Origin: Luscinia megarhynchos
Lineage: Eukaryota > Chordata > Aves > Passeriformes > Turdidae
Reading direction: 5' to 3'
Assembly (NCBI GenBank): GCA_034336665.1
Contig: CM067589.1
Span: 4,245,290 to 4,309,289 of the forward strand
Length of the DNA: 64,000 nt
Within the stretch, counting starts at the first letter, position 1, and every line of letters starts with the position of its first letter. A program made the translations under genes and the position numbers. Below, piece by piece: positions 1-9,399 of the stretch. Under the pieces are notes generated by a model, which saw only the letters and a list, made by a program, of their open reading frames with translations, was not told the DNA's origin and did not search any database.

Positions 1-133
1 CGTGGTGGGATCCTCCACCTCTGCTGCTGTTGGCAGCATCCTCAGCTGTGATGGAGTTCCCATCAACTCCGGGGGCTTTGACCTCTCCTGCATCACCAAC
101 CGCTATGGTGGCAGCAGATGCCGTCCCTGCTAA
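1..133 (+). CDS. Feather beta-keratin, 3' part of coding exon (partial)
   Basis: The open frame runs from the window edge to TAA at 131-133 and encodes the last 43 residues of a feather-type corneous beta-protein. These are the end of the beta-sheet core ([19 protein letters not shown]) and the Gly/Ser/Cys tail ending in CRPC. These proteins are structural: the core dimerises and stacks into feather filaments, and the Cys-rich ends are cross-linked. The start, intron and promoter lie left of the window. The tail matches the [12 protein letters not shown] subtype also found at 8685, 30202, 36215 and 41440. Identification is secure; whether the 5' half is intact cannot be seen. Confidence 0.93.
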   Translation, partial: VVGSSTSAAVGSILSCDGVPINSGGFDLSCITNRYGGSRCRPC

Positions 134-552
134 AGCCCCTGGTGCAGCCCTCAGGAGGACCCCCAGGAACCCAGAAGCTGATGCTGGACTGAGAACAGAA
201 CTCCTGGCCATCAAATTCAGAGGTGCTGAGCAACCAATGCTGCCCTTCTGAAGGAGGGCAGGTGGGGCTCTCTGAAACCATGGCCACTGTTTGCTTTCCT
301 TGCATTACTCTCTCTCCCCCACCTCTCTCTTGTTTCCCATACTTCTGGACTGTAAGATTTTCAGAGCCTCTCTGGGGGATCTGCTAACCCCTGCCCGTTG
401 TGGGCAGGCAGATGGATGCCCTGTTGGCTCTCCAGTGGCTCTCCAGTGTCTGTGCCAAAGTGGGCACAGACTTTCCACGGTTACATGTGGTCTCCCACCA
501 CCTCGTAGCCTCCTCTATAAGGGAACTCATTTCCCATTTCAATGACAATAAA
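134..552 (+). terminator. 3'UTR and AATAAA of the first keratin
   Basis: The sequence after the stop codon resembles the 3'UTR of the other copies. It ends with a canonical AATAAA at 547-552, followed by the T/G-rich 'gctttctgcatctcac' stretch that also follows the signal in other copies. Confidence 0.8.
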
Positions 553-599
553 GCTTTCTGCATCTCACCCTCAGCCTCCATGTAATTCTTTTTCGGTGT

Positions 600-3500
600 C
601 CTTGTCTCAAGTTGCTAAGACCAAAAGGCCTTGCCATGGGTGGTGGAGGAAAAGATGGGGACACAAATGGATCATTGATTATTCCCAGAGGAAGGGGAGG
701 GTGGGAAATACAGAAATGGGGCCCTTTGAGGCACCTGACTTCTCCATAGACAGCAGGGATCAGGCTCAGCCTTCCAACATTTCTGCTCAGATATGACTCC
801 TTGGTCTCAGAGCATGCCCTGAAGATGGGGAGTATAACTCACCTTCAGGACCAGGTCTAGGAGACTCTGTAAACTCTTCCCACAGTCAGTGATGGGAGAT
901 AAGATCACTCAGGGGACTTACCCCATCCCAAAGCAGATGTGCACAGAAAATGGCATGAATCATCTTTCTGGAGACACAAATCCTGCAGCTGACCAGTGGT
1001 GGCCTCTGAACTCAACTAGGACAAGCTCGCAGCAGGGCCTGCATACCTGGTCACGTGTGCATGGCTTCCTTCATTAAGTGAACCCATGCTCCAACACTTC
1101 CCTCCCATGGCTAAACCCCACACCCATTTCCACGGATAGGACAGACAGATAGTGGGGAGATGGTTTCCTGGTCAGCAAATAGGCTCAAGCTGAGCACTTT
1201 ACTCCCATTAGCTGCATGTCCACCTCACACCAAGTATAGATCAGTTTTCTCTCAACCACACTGAAGCCTGGGACACAGGACTTGCAGGAAAATGTCTCTG
1301 TCAAGTCCGACACCTGTGTGGTGGTCCTGGATAGTGCAGGTCCTGGATAGTGCAGGAAGACTCTCTGGAGGGGAATCTAACTCAAAATGTCTGGAGGATG
1401 AGAAGTGTGTGTATTTGTGTGTGTGTGTGTGTGTGGTCTAAGCCAGCTGACTAGTTTATCTTGAGTGTCAACAGAAGAAAAATAGGTGTCAGTAAGGCCT
1501 ATATTGCCTGTATCTTTAAGAGATCATATTTTTGTAAGGGTTGAACTAAGGCTTCAGAGTGCCAATTTCTCTCAGCTGATGATGAATGGAGCAAAGATGA
1601 GTACCTCTACAGAAGACATCTTTTCTGAGTCAGGGGAAATAAATTTTCCCCTACTAATATGTCGTCTGATTTTGAACTTACATCTTTACTTAGTTCTTCA
1701 ATTAAAGCTGAAGACAGAGGCCTTAACTGCATTTAAAGGCTCTGAAATGAAGGTAGGTGAATCCCTTACCTTACAGTCTCTGTATTCATGTGCCCACAGT
1801 TGCCTTTAGTTACTTCCCACCCTAAGGTTGCACGGCCACCTTAGTATCCACCACCAAATACTTAACACATCCAGTCTCCTGGAACATGACTATTTCAGAC
1901 ATCTCCATGTCAGCTGAGTTCCTGACAAGGTTCTCATACCACAGCAGCAGGTAGGAGGCAAACACCCAGCCGAGCAGCCCCTTAGGGAATTGCATTGCTG
2001 TTCTTTAATTGGCCTGTGCCAAGAGAGAGTACTATTCATCTAAGACCTTCCAGAGGTCAAACTCCCTGGGGCACACCAGAGGGAAAACAGAAAACAGTCT
2101 CCTAGGCGTGGCCAGCTGGAGCTTCATTGTGTTAATGAGGTGGGTGTGGGGATGTTCTTACGCTAATGATGCTGGCACTCTCTAGTGTATGATCTCACTA
2201 TATGAAGCTAAGCTGAAGAGAGTTTACACTTTGTGTGTGTGCACACAAAGCTCCCTTTAGTGGAACTACAGTGGTGGCTGTGAGAGGGAAAAGATCAGGA
2301 GTGGAAGCTGTCAGATCCTACTGGATGGAGAGGAAACCAGGTCAGGCAGTTGCCATCAGCTGGAAGTGAGTCACCAACAAGGGGAGAGCTGCTCATCCAC
2401 ACACCTTCACCTGAATCCAGTTACCCCCAATAAATCTACCTCTTTCCAATGCTCTCCATTAGCCAAGGAGACCATGGCAACCTTGGGAGGACGGTGCATG
2501 AGAAAATGTCATTTGGAGCATTTCCACAGGTAAATCTGGTGAGTGAAGCCTGCCCAAGATGTATAGCACAGACTTCCAATGCATGTTTAAGGAGAGATGA
2601 TTTAAGGGAGATTTCTTTGCTTTTTAAGATTTCTAGTATATATTGCTGTGGAGGAAGAGAAAAAGATTATTCAGATGGTGATTTAGTCCATCTCTCTTCC
2701 ACACCCACCTGAAGATCAGTTCTCTAGAGAACTGTTCCCTTGTCTGCAGGAGCAGTTAATCAGAGGTACCTTTAATGGGATTAAACTCAGAGGATTTTGC
2801 CTTCAGTCACTGAGGCTGAATATCTCTGCCCAAGTTGAGATGTCTAACATCCAGGTGCTTACTAGAATCCTGCCTTAGACCTCAGAGACAACCTGGCACT
2901 TCTAAAGGGCTTTTAGCCATGTTTATAAGACAAAATGAGCTATGTCTCCCTCATGCTTTTTTTCTGTCTGTGAAGGAAGAAGGGGTGTAAGCTGAGGAGC
3001 TGAGATAGTATTTCACTGTAGATATTTCAGCTTGGTCAGCAGAAATCCTTGCCCTGACTCTGAAATGGTAAAATTACAAAGAGGTGAATTGTACCCCTAG
3101 TAGCTATGCTGAGAAGCAGACATGAGTGAGGGAAATGGAAATATTTGCAAAAGCTTCCTGTTCTGAGGTTTGGAAGAAAGCAAGTATAGGAGACCTTGAC
3201 TAGTGACTGTCATACTAACCTGCTGCCCTATGTGGCTGCAGCTCAGTCTCAATCCCTTGTAATAAATTGTCATAGAAGAGGTGGAAAAATCTCTTATCAT
3301 GAGAGTATTTGTATTCCTCGGTTGCATTTGCTGATATCACACATCAGTATTGCCTGCCTTGGAGACTACAGGTTATGTTATTCCCTTCCTACTTGTAACA
3401 GCTTTTCCCATAGCTGGAGTGCTTCAGCCTGTTGTCCATAGTTTCCTAAGTGGGATTTTAATCTCACAGAAGTGACTACATTCCCCATGCTGTAAAGGAG

Positions 3501-3640
3501 GTGCACATTCTGATAAATACTTCCCCAAGTGTTCATTTGTTGGGGTATGCCTGGTTTTTAGGGTTAGATCTAGTTGTCCAAATGTGTTGCATCAGGGAAG
3601 GATTTCTCTGATGATTTTAACGTAGGACAAATGCCATTTT
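600..3640. other. Intergenic stretch between the first keratin and the olfactory receptor
   Basis: I see no supportable gene here. Open frames are short and without family resemblance. Minor features are a GT-rich microsatellite at 1405-1435 and a 16-base direct tandem duplication near 1325-1356 (unit gtcctggatagtgcag). Any older interspersed repeats are too diverged to name by reading. Confidence 0.6.
1405..1435. repeat. (GT)n microsatellite
   Basis: This is a run of GT dinucleotides with one ATTT interruption, read directly from the sequence. Confidence 0.9.
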
Positions 3641-3734
3641 CCCGTGCTCTGCACCAATTGCATTTTCACGGTTAGTGATTTTTTTTCCGCTACTTTTTGT
3701 GAAAGGACCAGCACAAGTATGCAAACTTTCACAG

Positions 3735-3778
3735 AAACTTTTCCTTCTTTGCAGACAGATCTCAACATTTGGAAGGAC
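3735..3778 (+). promoter_or_regulatory. Putative 3' splice site and 5'UTR of the OR coding exon
   Basis: A T-rich tract ends in 'tttgcag' at 3748-3754, 24 bases before ATG 3779. Vertebrate OR genes commonly have non-coding upstream exons spliced just ahead of the start codon. This is inference from sequence; the upstream exon was not located. Confidence 0.5.
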
Positions 3779-4699
3779 ATGGCAAATGGGACAAGTGTGG
3801 AAGAATTCATCCTTCTTGGCTTCCCAGGCACATGGCAATTCCGAGTCTCCTTTGTGGTGGTATTTGCACTGATGTACACCCTGACAGTAATAGGCAATGC
3901 ATCCATTATAGCCCTTGTGTGGAGAAGCAGCAACCTACACACCCCAATGTACTTTTTCCTCTGTAATCTCTCCTTTCTGGAGATCTGGTACACTACAGGT
4001 GTTATTCCCAAAGCCATAGGAGTTATGCTGGGGACTAGCCAGACCATCTCCTTCAGTGTCTGCATCCTCCAGTTATTCTTTCTTCTCTCTCTAGGCTCCA
4101 CTGAGTGTTTTCTCCTGTCTGTCATGGCCTATGACCGCTACTTAGCCATATGCTACCCCCTGAGGTACTGCTCCCTCATGAGCAGTGTTCTCTCTGTTCG
4201 GCTGGCACTCAGCTCCTGGCTGGGAGGCTTTTTGGCCATTTCCCTGTTGGCCTTTCTGACATCCAGGCTGACTTTCTGTGGGCCAGATGTCATAAATCAT
4301 TTTTTATGTGATATAGATTCCTGCCTTGCCCTTTCCTGCAGTGATACACGGCCTGTGGAGCTGGCAACCTTCCTCATCTCCATAATTGTTGTGGTGGCCT
4401 CCTGTGTGGTCACCCTGGTCTCCTACATGTACATAATTTCTTCCATCCTGAGGATCCAGTCAGCCCACGGCCGGAAAAAAGCCTTTTCCACCTGCTCTGC
4501 CCATCTCAGTGTTGTCACAATCTGGTATGGCTCTACCATGTTCCTCTATGTCAAGCCATCAGCCCAGAATTCCCTGGATCTGAACAAAATTGTGAATACC
4601 TTTAACACAGTGGTAACTCCTTTGTTGAACCCCTTCATTTACACACTCAGAAACAAAGAGGTGAAGCTCGCTCTGGGACGGGCTTTCTGGAAAAAGTGA
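3779..4699 (+). CDS. Class II olfactory receptor (OR6/OR11-like)
   Basis: This is an intact single-exon receptor of 306 residues, a normal OR length. It is a seven-transmembrane odorant-sensing GPCR of the sensory-neuron membrane. Diagnostic motifs appear in order: N-glycosylation site NGT at residues 3-5, GN in TM1 (39-40), LHTPMYFFL (53-61), Cys95, MAYDRYLAIC at the end of TM3 (116-125), ECL2 cysteines 167/177/187, KAFSTCSAHL before TM6 (234-243), and PLLNPFIYTLRNKEV in TM7 (281-295). I chose ATG 3779, which gives the standard short N-terminus. The in-frame ATG at 3644 would add 45 atypical residues, and a good splice acceptor (pyrimidine tract plus gcag, ending 3754) lies between them, so that stretch is probably intron. 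LSFLEIWYTT and STECFLLSVMAYDR point by eye to the OR6/OR11 group; the exact subfamily is unproven. No disabling changes are visible. Confidence 0.95.
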   Translation: MANGTSVEEFILLGFPGTWQFRVSFVVVFALMYTLTVIGNASIIALVWRSSNLHTPMYFFLCNLSFLEIWYTTGVIPKAIGVMLGTSQTISFSVCILQLFFLLSLGSTECFLLSVMAYDRYLAICYPLRYCSLMSSVLSVRLALSSWLGGFLAISLLAFLTSRLTFCGPDVINHFLCDIDSCLALSCSDTRPVELATFLISIIVVVASCVVTLVSYMYIISSILRIQSAHGRKKAFSTCSAHLSVVTIWYGSTMFLYVKPSAQNSLDLNKIVNTFNTVVTPLLNPFIYTLRNKEVKLALGRAFWKK

Positions 4700-6945
4700 A
4701 GTGACTTTTCACAGGGCATCAGTTGAACAGATTCATCCCCACCCTCCCATGACTTCTGCCCTGCACAAGGTGCCCACTGAAGTGTGTGTCTGTCTGGGCA
4801 TCCCAGGCAGCGAGAAGCCACCAATTCCCCAGTGAGCTCATATCACCTTACAGCCATCTCTGGCTGGGCTGAGCCTGAGTTCTGCTGCTCCCACCACCCT
4901 CTGTTCATTCCCTGTGAATTCAGAATGCCTCCCAGTCGTTTAAAGTGCTGTGCTTGTAAAGGGTCACAAACCGCATCCATAAATGGTTCTGTAACAGAGC
5001 CAGAGGAATGGTACTCCCACAGGTTTCTACCCCAGTTTGCCAAGTGCTTCATTTTGTCAAGGTTTGTCTGAATCTCCTAAAGAAATCCCAGCAACTTTAG
5101 GAAACATTGCTTTAGGAAGTATACATGTGTTTCTCCATTTAGCCTGACATTTTGTGATGATCTATGCCACATTCTTGTACCTATTTAATCAAATCATACT
5201 CTGATTCAGGATAAAATTTGGCAATATCTGATATCTCTACCCATAGCCATTATTCCTAGCATAAGACTGCAAACAAAATTATAATAAAATACTATCTGAA
5301 TCTACTCTCTTATTTTTAATTAAAATTATGCAAAACGGTGTGCTTCATATGAGATGTGTCAGGGCATTTCCACATCTAAAAGCTCCACATCATTTTTACC
5401 AGAACATTGTTCCACCCATTTTGGTCTTTGTTGTGGAAAAACTTTAATGGGATTGGCAAAGCAGTCAAAGTGCAGAGCTATGGAAGGCTGGCTGGGAAGC
5501 AAGTCTCTTTTTATACTCATTAGGAGGATATTAGCACTTCCAAACACTTCCTTTCCCCCTCCCATTTTTCATTTCAGAACAGATTAATCATGTTCTCAAA
5601 GCTTTTCTTTTTGCACACTGGCACTGAAGATAGTCCATGTAACCACTTCATAAGGAGGAGGCATCCACATGGTAGACACACCTTTATGGAGAGTGTGGGA
5701 TTAATTTCACCTGAGTGTAGAGCTCTCTAAGGGAGATGACTGAGTCTGAACTGAACATCCATTCTTCCCTTCTAGAAGCAATTCTGGAGGAGATTCACAA
5801 GCTTTCTGTATCCACCTGGGCACTTGGCATTTAGTCCTGTATCCAGGCACCACTGCTCAAGGCATAGGCTGATTCCCACTCTTTGTCAGCTGTGCTTTTT
5901 TTCAGTGGCATTTGGAAAAATGCCTGGGACAGCAGAAAGAGTCTGAGACTGGATTTATCCTCAGATATCACTGCTAGTCATTTCTGCCTAAGAATGATGC
6001 ATTTTGGAGAGAATTGTATATTTGGAGTGTTGAAGCCCTCTACAGTCCTGGAAAGCAACAAAAAGCAGGACTTGAAATGTCCAAGAAATCCAAGACACAG
6101 CACAGTGCAGGACACTGAGACCTGCTGTGAATTCCTCATCAACACTGCTTAGAGCCCTCTGAGATAAACAGGGGCATGCAAAGCCTCATACAGGGATGTC
6201 AGAGCAGACCCTTGTCACTTGGGAGAGGCAGGCTATCCTGGAACAGCACCAGAAAAACAAATGAGTACCCTGAGATTTCTCAGGCAATGGGCATGATACT
6301 CTATGAGCAACAGATTCCAATTCAAAGGGTGGGATCCATCTGGAAACTCAGCACCCTTGAGCTGAGTGCTGTAGTGGGGTTGCCTGAAAATGGGTCCCCA
6401 GAACCCTTCCTTTAGCTCATGGGAGGAAAAGAGATCACTGAGATGGTACCAGCTGCTGGACAGAGAAACTGGCATGGACTTGAGAACATGGGAGCTCCCT
6501 GCAGCACTGGTGATTTCCCTGAAAAGGAGAGACATGAAAAACAGTGGGATCACTCTCTGGCAGTGGATGAGTGCAGAAGAATCTTGTCCAGAGTCTGGCT
6601 GATGGCTGTTTTCCACTTGCTGATGCAGGGTAAAGAAGAGCCCTTCCCATCTTAGGCTTCTGTGACCACAGTGGCAAAACCATAAGAGCAATTGTGCCTC
6701 CTTCCAAAGGCCTTGTTCTCCAGCTGTGCCCTTCAGTGGAGGCCCATGAAGATGAAACAGGAAGAAGAGCTAGTAGGTTACTTGCTCTGAGAATTCTGGT
6801 TTTATTTTAAGCAGAGAACATTGACAAGGCTGTTTTGGGTTTATGGTGTAGCATCCAATACATCTGCCCCAAGTCAGGTTTCTTGAATAGTTTTCAGTAT
6901 CAAAATCTCTGGATGTAGAAGCAACTGAGTGTCACACGAGTATGT
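4700..6945. other. Downstream flank of the OR gene, no gene recognised
   Basis: This is a mostly A/T-rich region. A candidate OR poly(A) signal AATAAA lies at 5283-5288. The open frames here (for example 6233-6691 minus) have no recognisable motif and no support as genes. Confidence 0.5.
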
Positions 6946-6949
6946 GCTT

Positions 6950-7620
6950 CACAGCAGCACAGCATCCACTTCCAGGGATGGGGCAGCCACAGCTTCTCTT
7001 GACAACCTGTGCCAGGGCCTCACCAGCCTCAGAGGAAAGAATTTTTTCTTAGTAACTAGTATGAATCTGCTCTGTTTCAGTGAGAAGTCATTCCCCCTTG
7101 TCCTGTCACTCCATGCCTTTATAAAGAAGTCCCTCTTCATCTCTCTTGGATCCTCTTTGGGCACTGGAATATGATTGAAGGTATCCCTAGAACCATTTTC
7201 AGGCTAAACACATTAATCTTTCCCAGCCCTGTCTCCATAGCAGAAGGGCTGCAGCCCTCTGAGTGTCTCTGTGGCCTCCAGCACCTTCACATTAGGGACC
7301 CCAGAACGAGGCCCAGCGCTCCAGCTGGGTCTCACAAGAGCACAGTATTGGGGGACAACCACTTTTCTATACCTGGTAGTCACTCTTCTTTTGATGCTAT
7401 ACAAGTCTGGGATACAGTTCCAGGGTTGCAGGTGAAAATTGCAGGCCTCTCATTCACCAATACACCCAACTCCTTCTTGGCTGGGCTGCTCTCAGTTTAC
7501 TCATTACCCAGTCTGTGCCCATCCTTGGGAATTGACCCAACCCAAATTCAGGACCTTACACTTGGCCTTCTTGAGATTCATGAGGATTACACGGGCCCAC
7601 CTCTCTACCCTGTAGAAGTT
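6950..7620 (-). mobile_element. CR1 LINE fragment (minus orientation)
   Basis: The plus strand reads as the reverse complement of the CR1 3' region, including the phrases around 'gaccccagaacgaggcccagcgctccag' and 'acccaactccttcttggctgggctg'. CR1 is the dominant bird non-LTR retrotransposon. The copy is 5'-truncated and decayed. The 202-codon open frame crossing it at 7171-7779 is an antisense accident. Confidence 0.75.
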
Positions 7621-7629
7621 AAGGTTGTA

Positions 7630-7962
7630 GGAACCCAACACACTGTGGGCTATGCTGGGGAAATTCGGGGACAGCTGCAGCAGGGTTGGAGCATTGTGAG
7701 GAAGGACAAGGAGCCAGACAAGGCTGTCTGGGCTGCACAAAGAGGGGATGAGTTAAAAAAAGCTAGAATCTTCTCCTGATAGCAGAGTTAGGTAGGTCAG
7801 GGCCAAAACCAGTTGCAGAATCCATGGACATGAGGAGGGAAGAAGTGACCATAGGAAGGGAAAGAGAAGGACAGGACATATCCTCATGCACAGAAGTCCT
7901 TGGGCAGCCAGCTGAGGATTGCTGAAACTCAAACAGCCCCACCAGAGCTAGACAGACTGTAA
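7630..7962. repeat. 5' flank of keratin unit, homologous to 12120-12300
   Basis: Segments such as 'gcagagttaggtagg' (7784 onward) and the 'cagctgcagcagggttgg' stretch recur around 12120-12300 with moderate divergence. This places both in the same position of a duplicated keratin unit. Confidence 0.6.
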
Positions 7963-8180
7963 TATCACTTGCCTGGTCTGGGCCCATCCATGCAGTGCAT
8001 AAACTGAATCTTCTACCTGCACTGCTGCATTCCTGCCTTAGAAATCCTGGGGCCTTTAATCCCAGGGATCAGAAGAAGCCTTCATTGGGGAACGGGCATG
8101 GAACAGACCTGGAAATGAAAAGGCAGCAGTGCAGGAAATGAAAGCACAGCCCGTATCATTAGGTGTACTGGTTTGCATTC

Positions 8181-8317
8181 AAGATGAGCTTGCTGGGAAA
8201 TTGTTACCTCTGCAAAGGCTGCCCCTGGTCCTGCGGCAGTGCAGGGCAGGTATAAAAGGCAGCCCAAGTCTCTGCTCTCTCATCCACTTCTCTTGCTTCC
8301 TTCAGCTTGGGAACCAG
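8181..8317 (+). promoter_or_regulatory. Feather keratin promoter and non-coding exon 1 (gene at 8685)
   Basis: TATA box tataaaa at 8251-8257 lies in the 'ggtataaaaggcagccc' context shared by the whole array. Exon 1 starts near 8281 and ends at 8317, followed by donor gtgagt at 8318. A weaker version of the array's upstream element (gctgggaaattgttacc) lies about 50-60 bases before the TATA box. Confidence 0.85.
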
Positions 8318-8684
8318 GTGAGTATGAAGCCCCTTCTCTTTCTCTTCCAAAGTGAGATCTCCACTTGGTGGACATCTCAACTGATGTTGGCTTTCTCATA
8401 TTTGGGGATTGGAGCATCTGGTCATGAGAGAAGAAAGTGGGGAGGAGGCTGGCATAGAGAGAGGCTGGTGATGGTGGTGCCTTTTGCTTTATGTCCTGGG
8501 AGAGACCTTCCTGAGCTTCCTGCTACTCTTTGTAGGGCTCCTGGCCCAGTCTCCAGCTTCCCACTCACGATGGCCTTTGGCTCTTTAGTGATGGGGTAAC
8601 CAGGCTGCTCCTCAGCCACCCACCCAGCCTTGTGCTCTGTTTCTTCTCTTCTCTCTCTGCTAGGTGAACCTGCAGCCTCAAGAC

Positions 8685-8990
8685 ATGTCCTGCAACACCC
8701 AGTGCCGTCCCTGCCAGCCCTGTGGCCCCACTCCTCTGGCCAACAGCTGCAATGAGCCCTGTGTCAGGCAGTGCCAGGACTCCACTGTTGTCATTGAGCC
8801 GCCTGCTGTGGTGGTGACCCTGCCTGGCCCCATCCTCAGCTCCTTCCCACAGAACACCGTGGTGGGATCCTCCACCTCTGCTGCTGTTGGCAGCATCCTC
8901 AGCTGTGATGGAGTTCCCATCAATTCTGGGGGCTTTGACCTCTCCTGCATCACCAGGCGCTACGGTGGAAGGAGAGGCCTCCCCTGCTAA
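8685..8990 (+). CDS. Feather beta-keratin (intact)
   Basis: This gene encodes 101 residues of a feather corneous beta-protein, a structural filament protein of feather keratinocytes. The Cys/Pro-rich N-terminus ([20 protein letters not shown]) is followed by the beta-sheet core at about residues 40-73 ([15 protein letters not shown] onward) and a Gly/Arg tail ending GLPC. The exon starts at 8664 after 'ctgctag'. The first ATG (8685) lies 21 bases in, as in every other copy, and the upstream GTG at 8664 is 5'UTR. The tail [11 protein letters not shown] is unusual: the other copies have YGG(S/N)RCRPC or close variants, so this one has lost one tail Cys. It has NEPC where most copies have NECC. 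It is the likely functional member of the 8-16 kb pair. Confidence 0.95.
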   Translation: MSCNTQCRPCQPCGPTPLANSCNEPCVRQCQDSTVVIEPPAVVVTLPGPILSSFPQNTVVGSSTSAAVGSILSCDGVPINSGGFDLSCITRRYGGRRGLPC

Positions 8991-9376
8991 AGGTGCTGGG
9001 CATATATAGGTCTTGCGAAGTGTCCCCAGGATCTCCAGGCATGGTGCTGGACAAAGGAAGAATCTTCAGGTCATTTCTTTCTGAGGAACTGGCCATCTTT
9101 GCTTCCTACTGAAAATGCTGGAAGGAAGGGCCCAGCTCACTTCGAAAGCATGCCCTATGTCTTTCCTACATATCTTTTTGTCTCTGTTTTCATTGTGTCC
9201 TTCTGCTCCCCTGGGCTGCAAGGCTCCTCCAAGCCAGCCTGCACTCTACAGGCAAGGCAAATGGATGCTCTGCATGGACTTCACTGTGGCCAAGAGGTGA
9301 AGTGTCTTGCTTGTCCCTCCAGATCCCTGCACTGAGGGCCTGTGCTTGTAACAACCTTGATTCCCTCTTTAAACTC

Positions 9377-9382
9377 AATAAA
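9377..9382 (+). terminator. Poly(A) signal of the 8685 keratin
   Basis: Canonical AATAAA about 390 bases after the stop, followed by 'gatttttgcatctcaggc', the usual downstream context in this array. Confidence 0.85.
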
Positions 9383-9399
9383 GATTTTTGCATCTCAGG

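Larger units (their letters stand above)
7964..9000 (+). repeat. About 1.04-kb near-identical duplicate, copy 1
   Basis: This block spans promoter, exon 1, intron and coding exon. It matches 14857-15894 at a constant offset of 6893 with only scattered substitutions and a few single-base indels. Sequence on both sides is far more diverged between the copies. Confidence 0.9.

Noticed and set aside
3592..4125. 177-codon minus-strand frame over the OR gene
   Set aside because: Shadow of the OR coding sequence; no motif.
7171..7779. 202-codon plus-strand frame
   Set aside because: Antisense reading of a decayed CR1; composition and position explain it.
8664..8684. In-frame GTG upstream of the keratin ATG (also at 15557)
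   Set aside because: It is the first base triplet of exon 2 after the splice acceptor; every copy has a 21-base leader before ATG.
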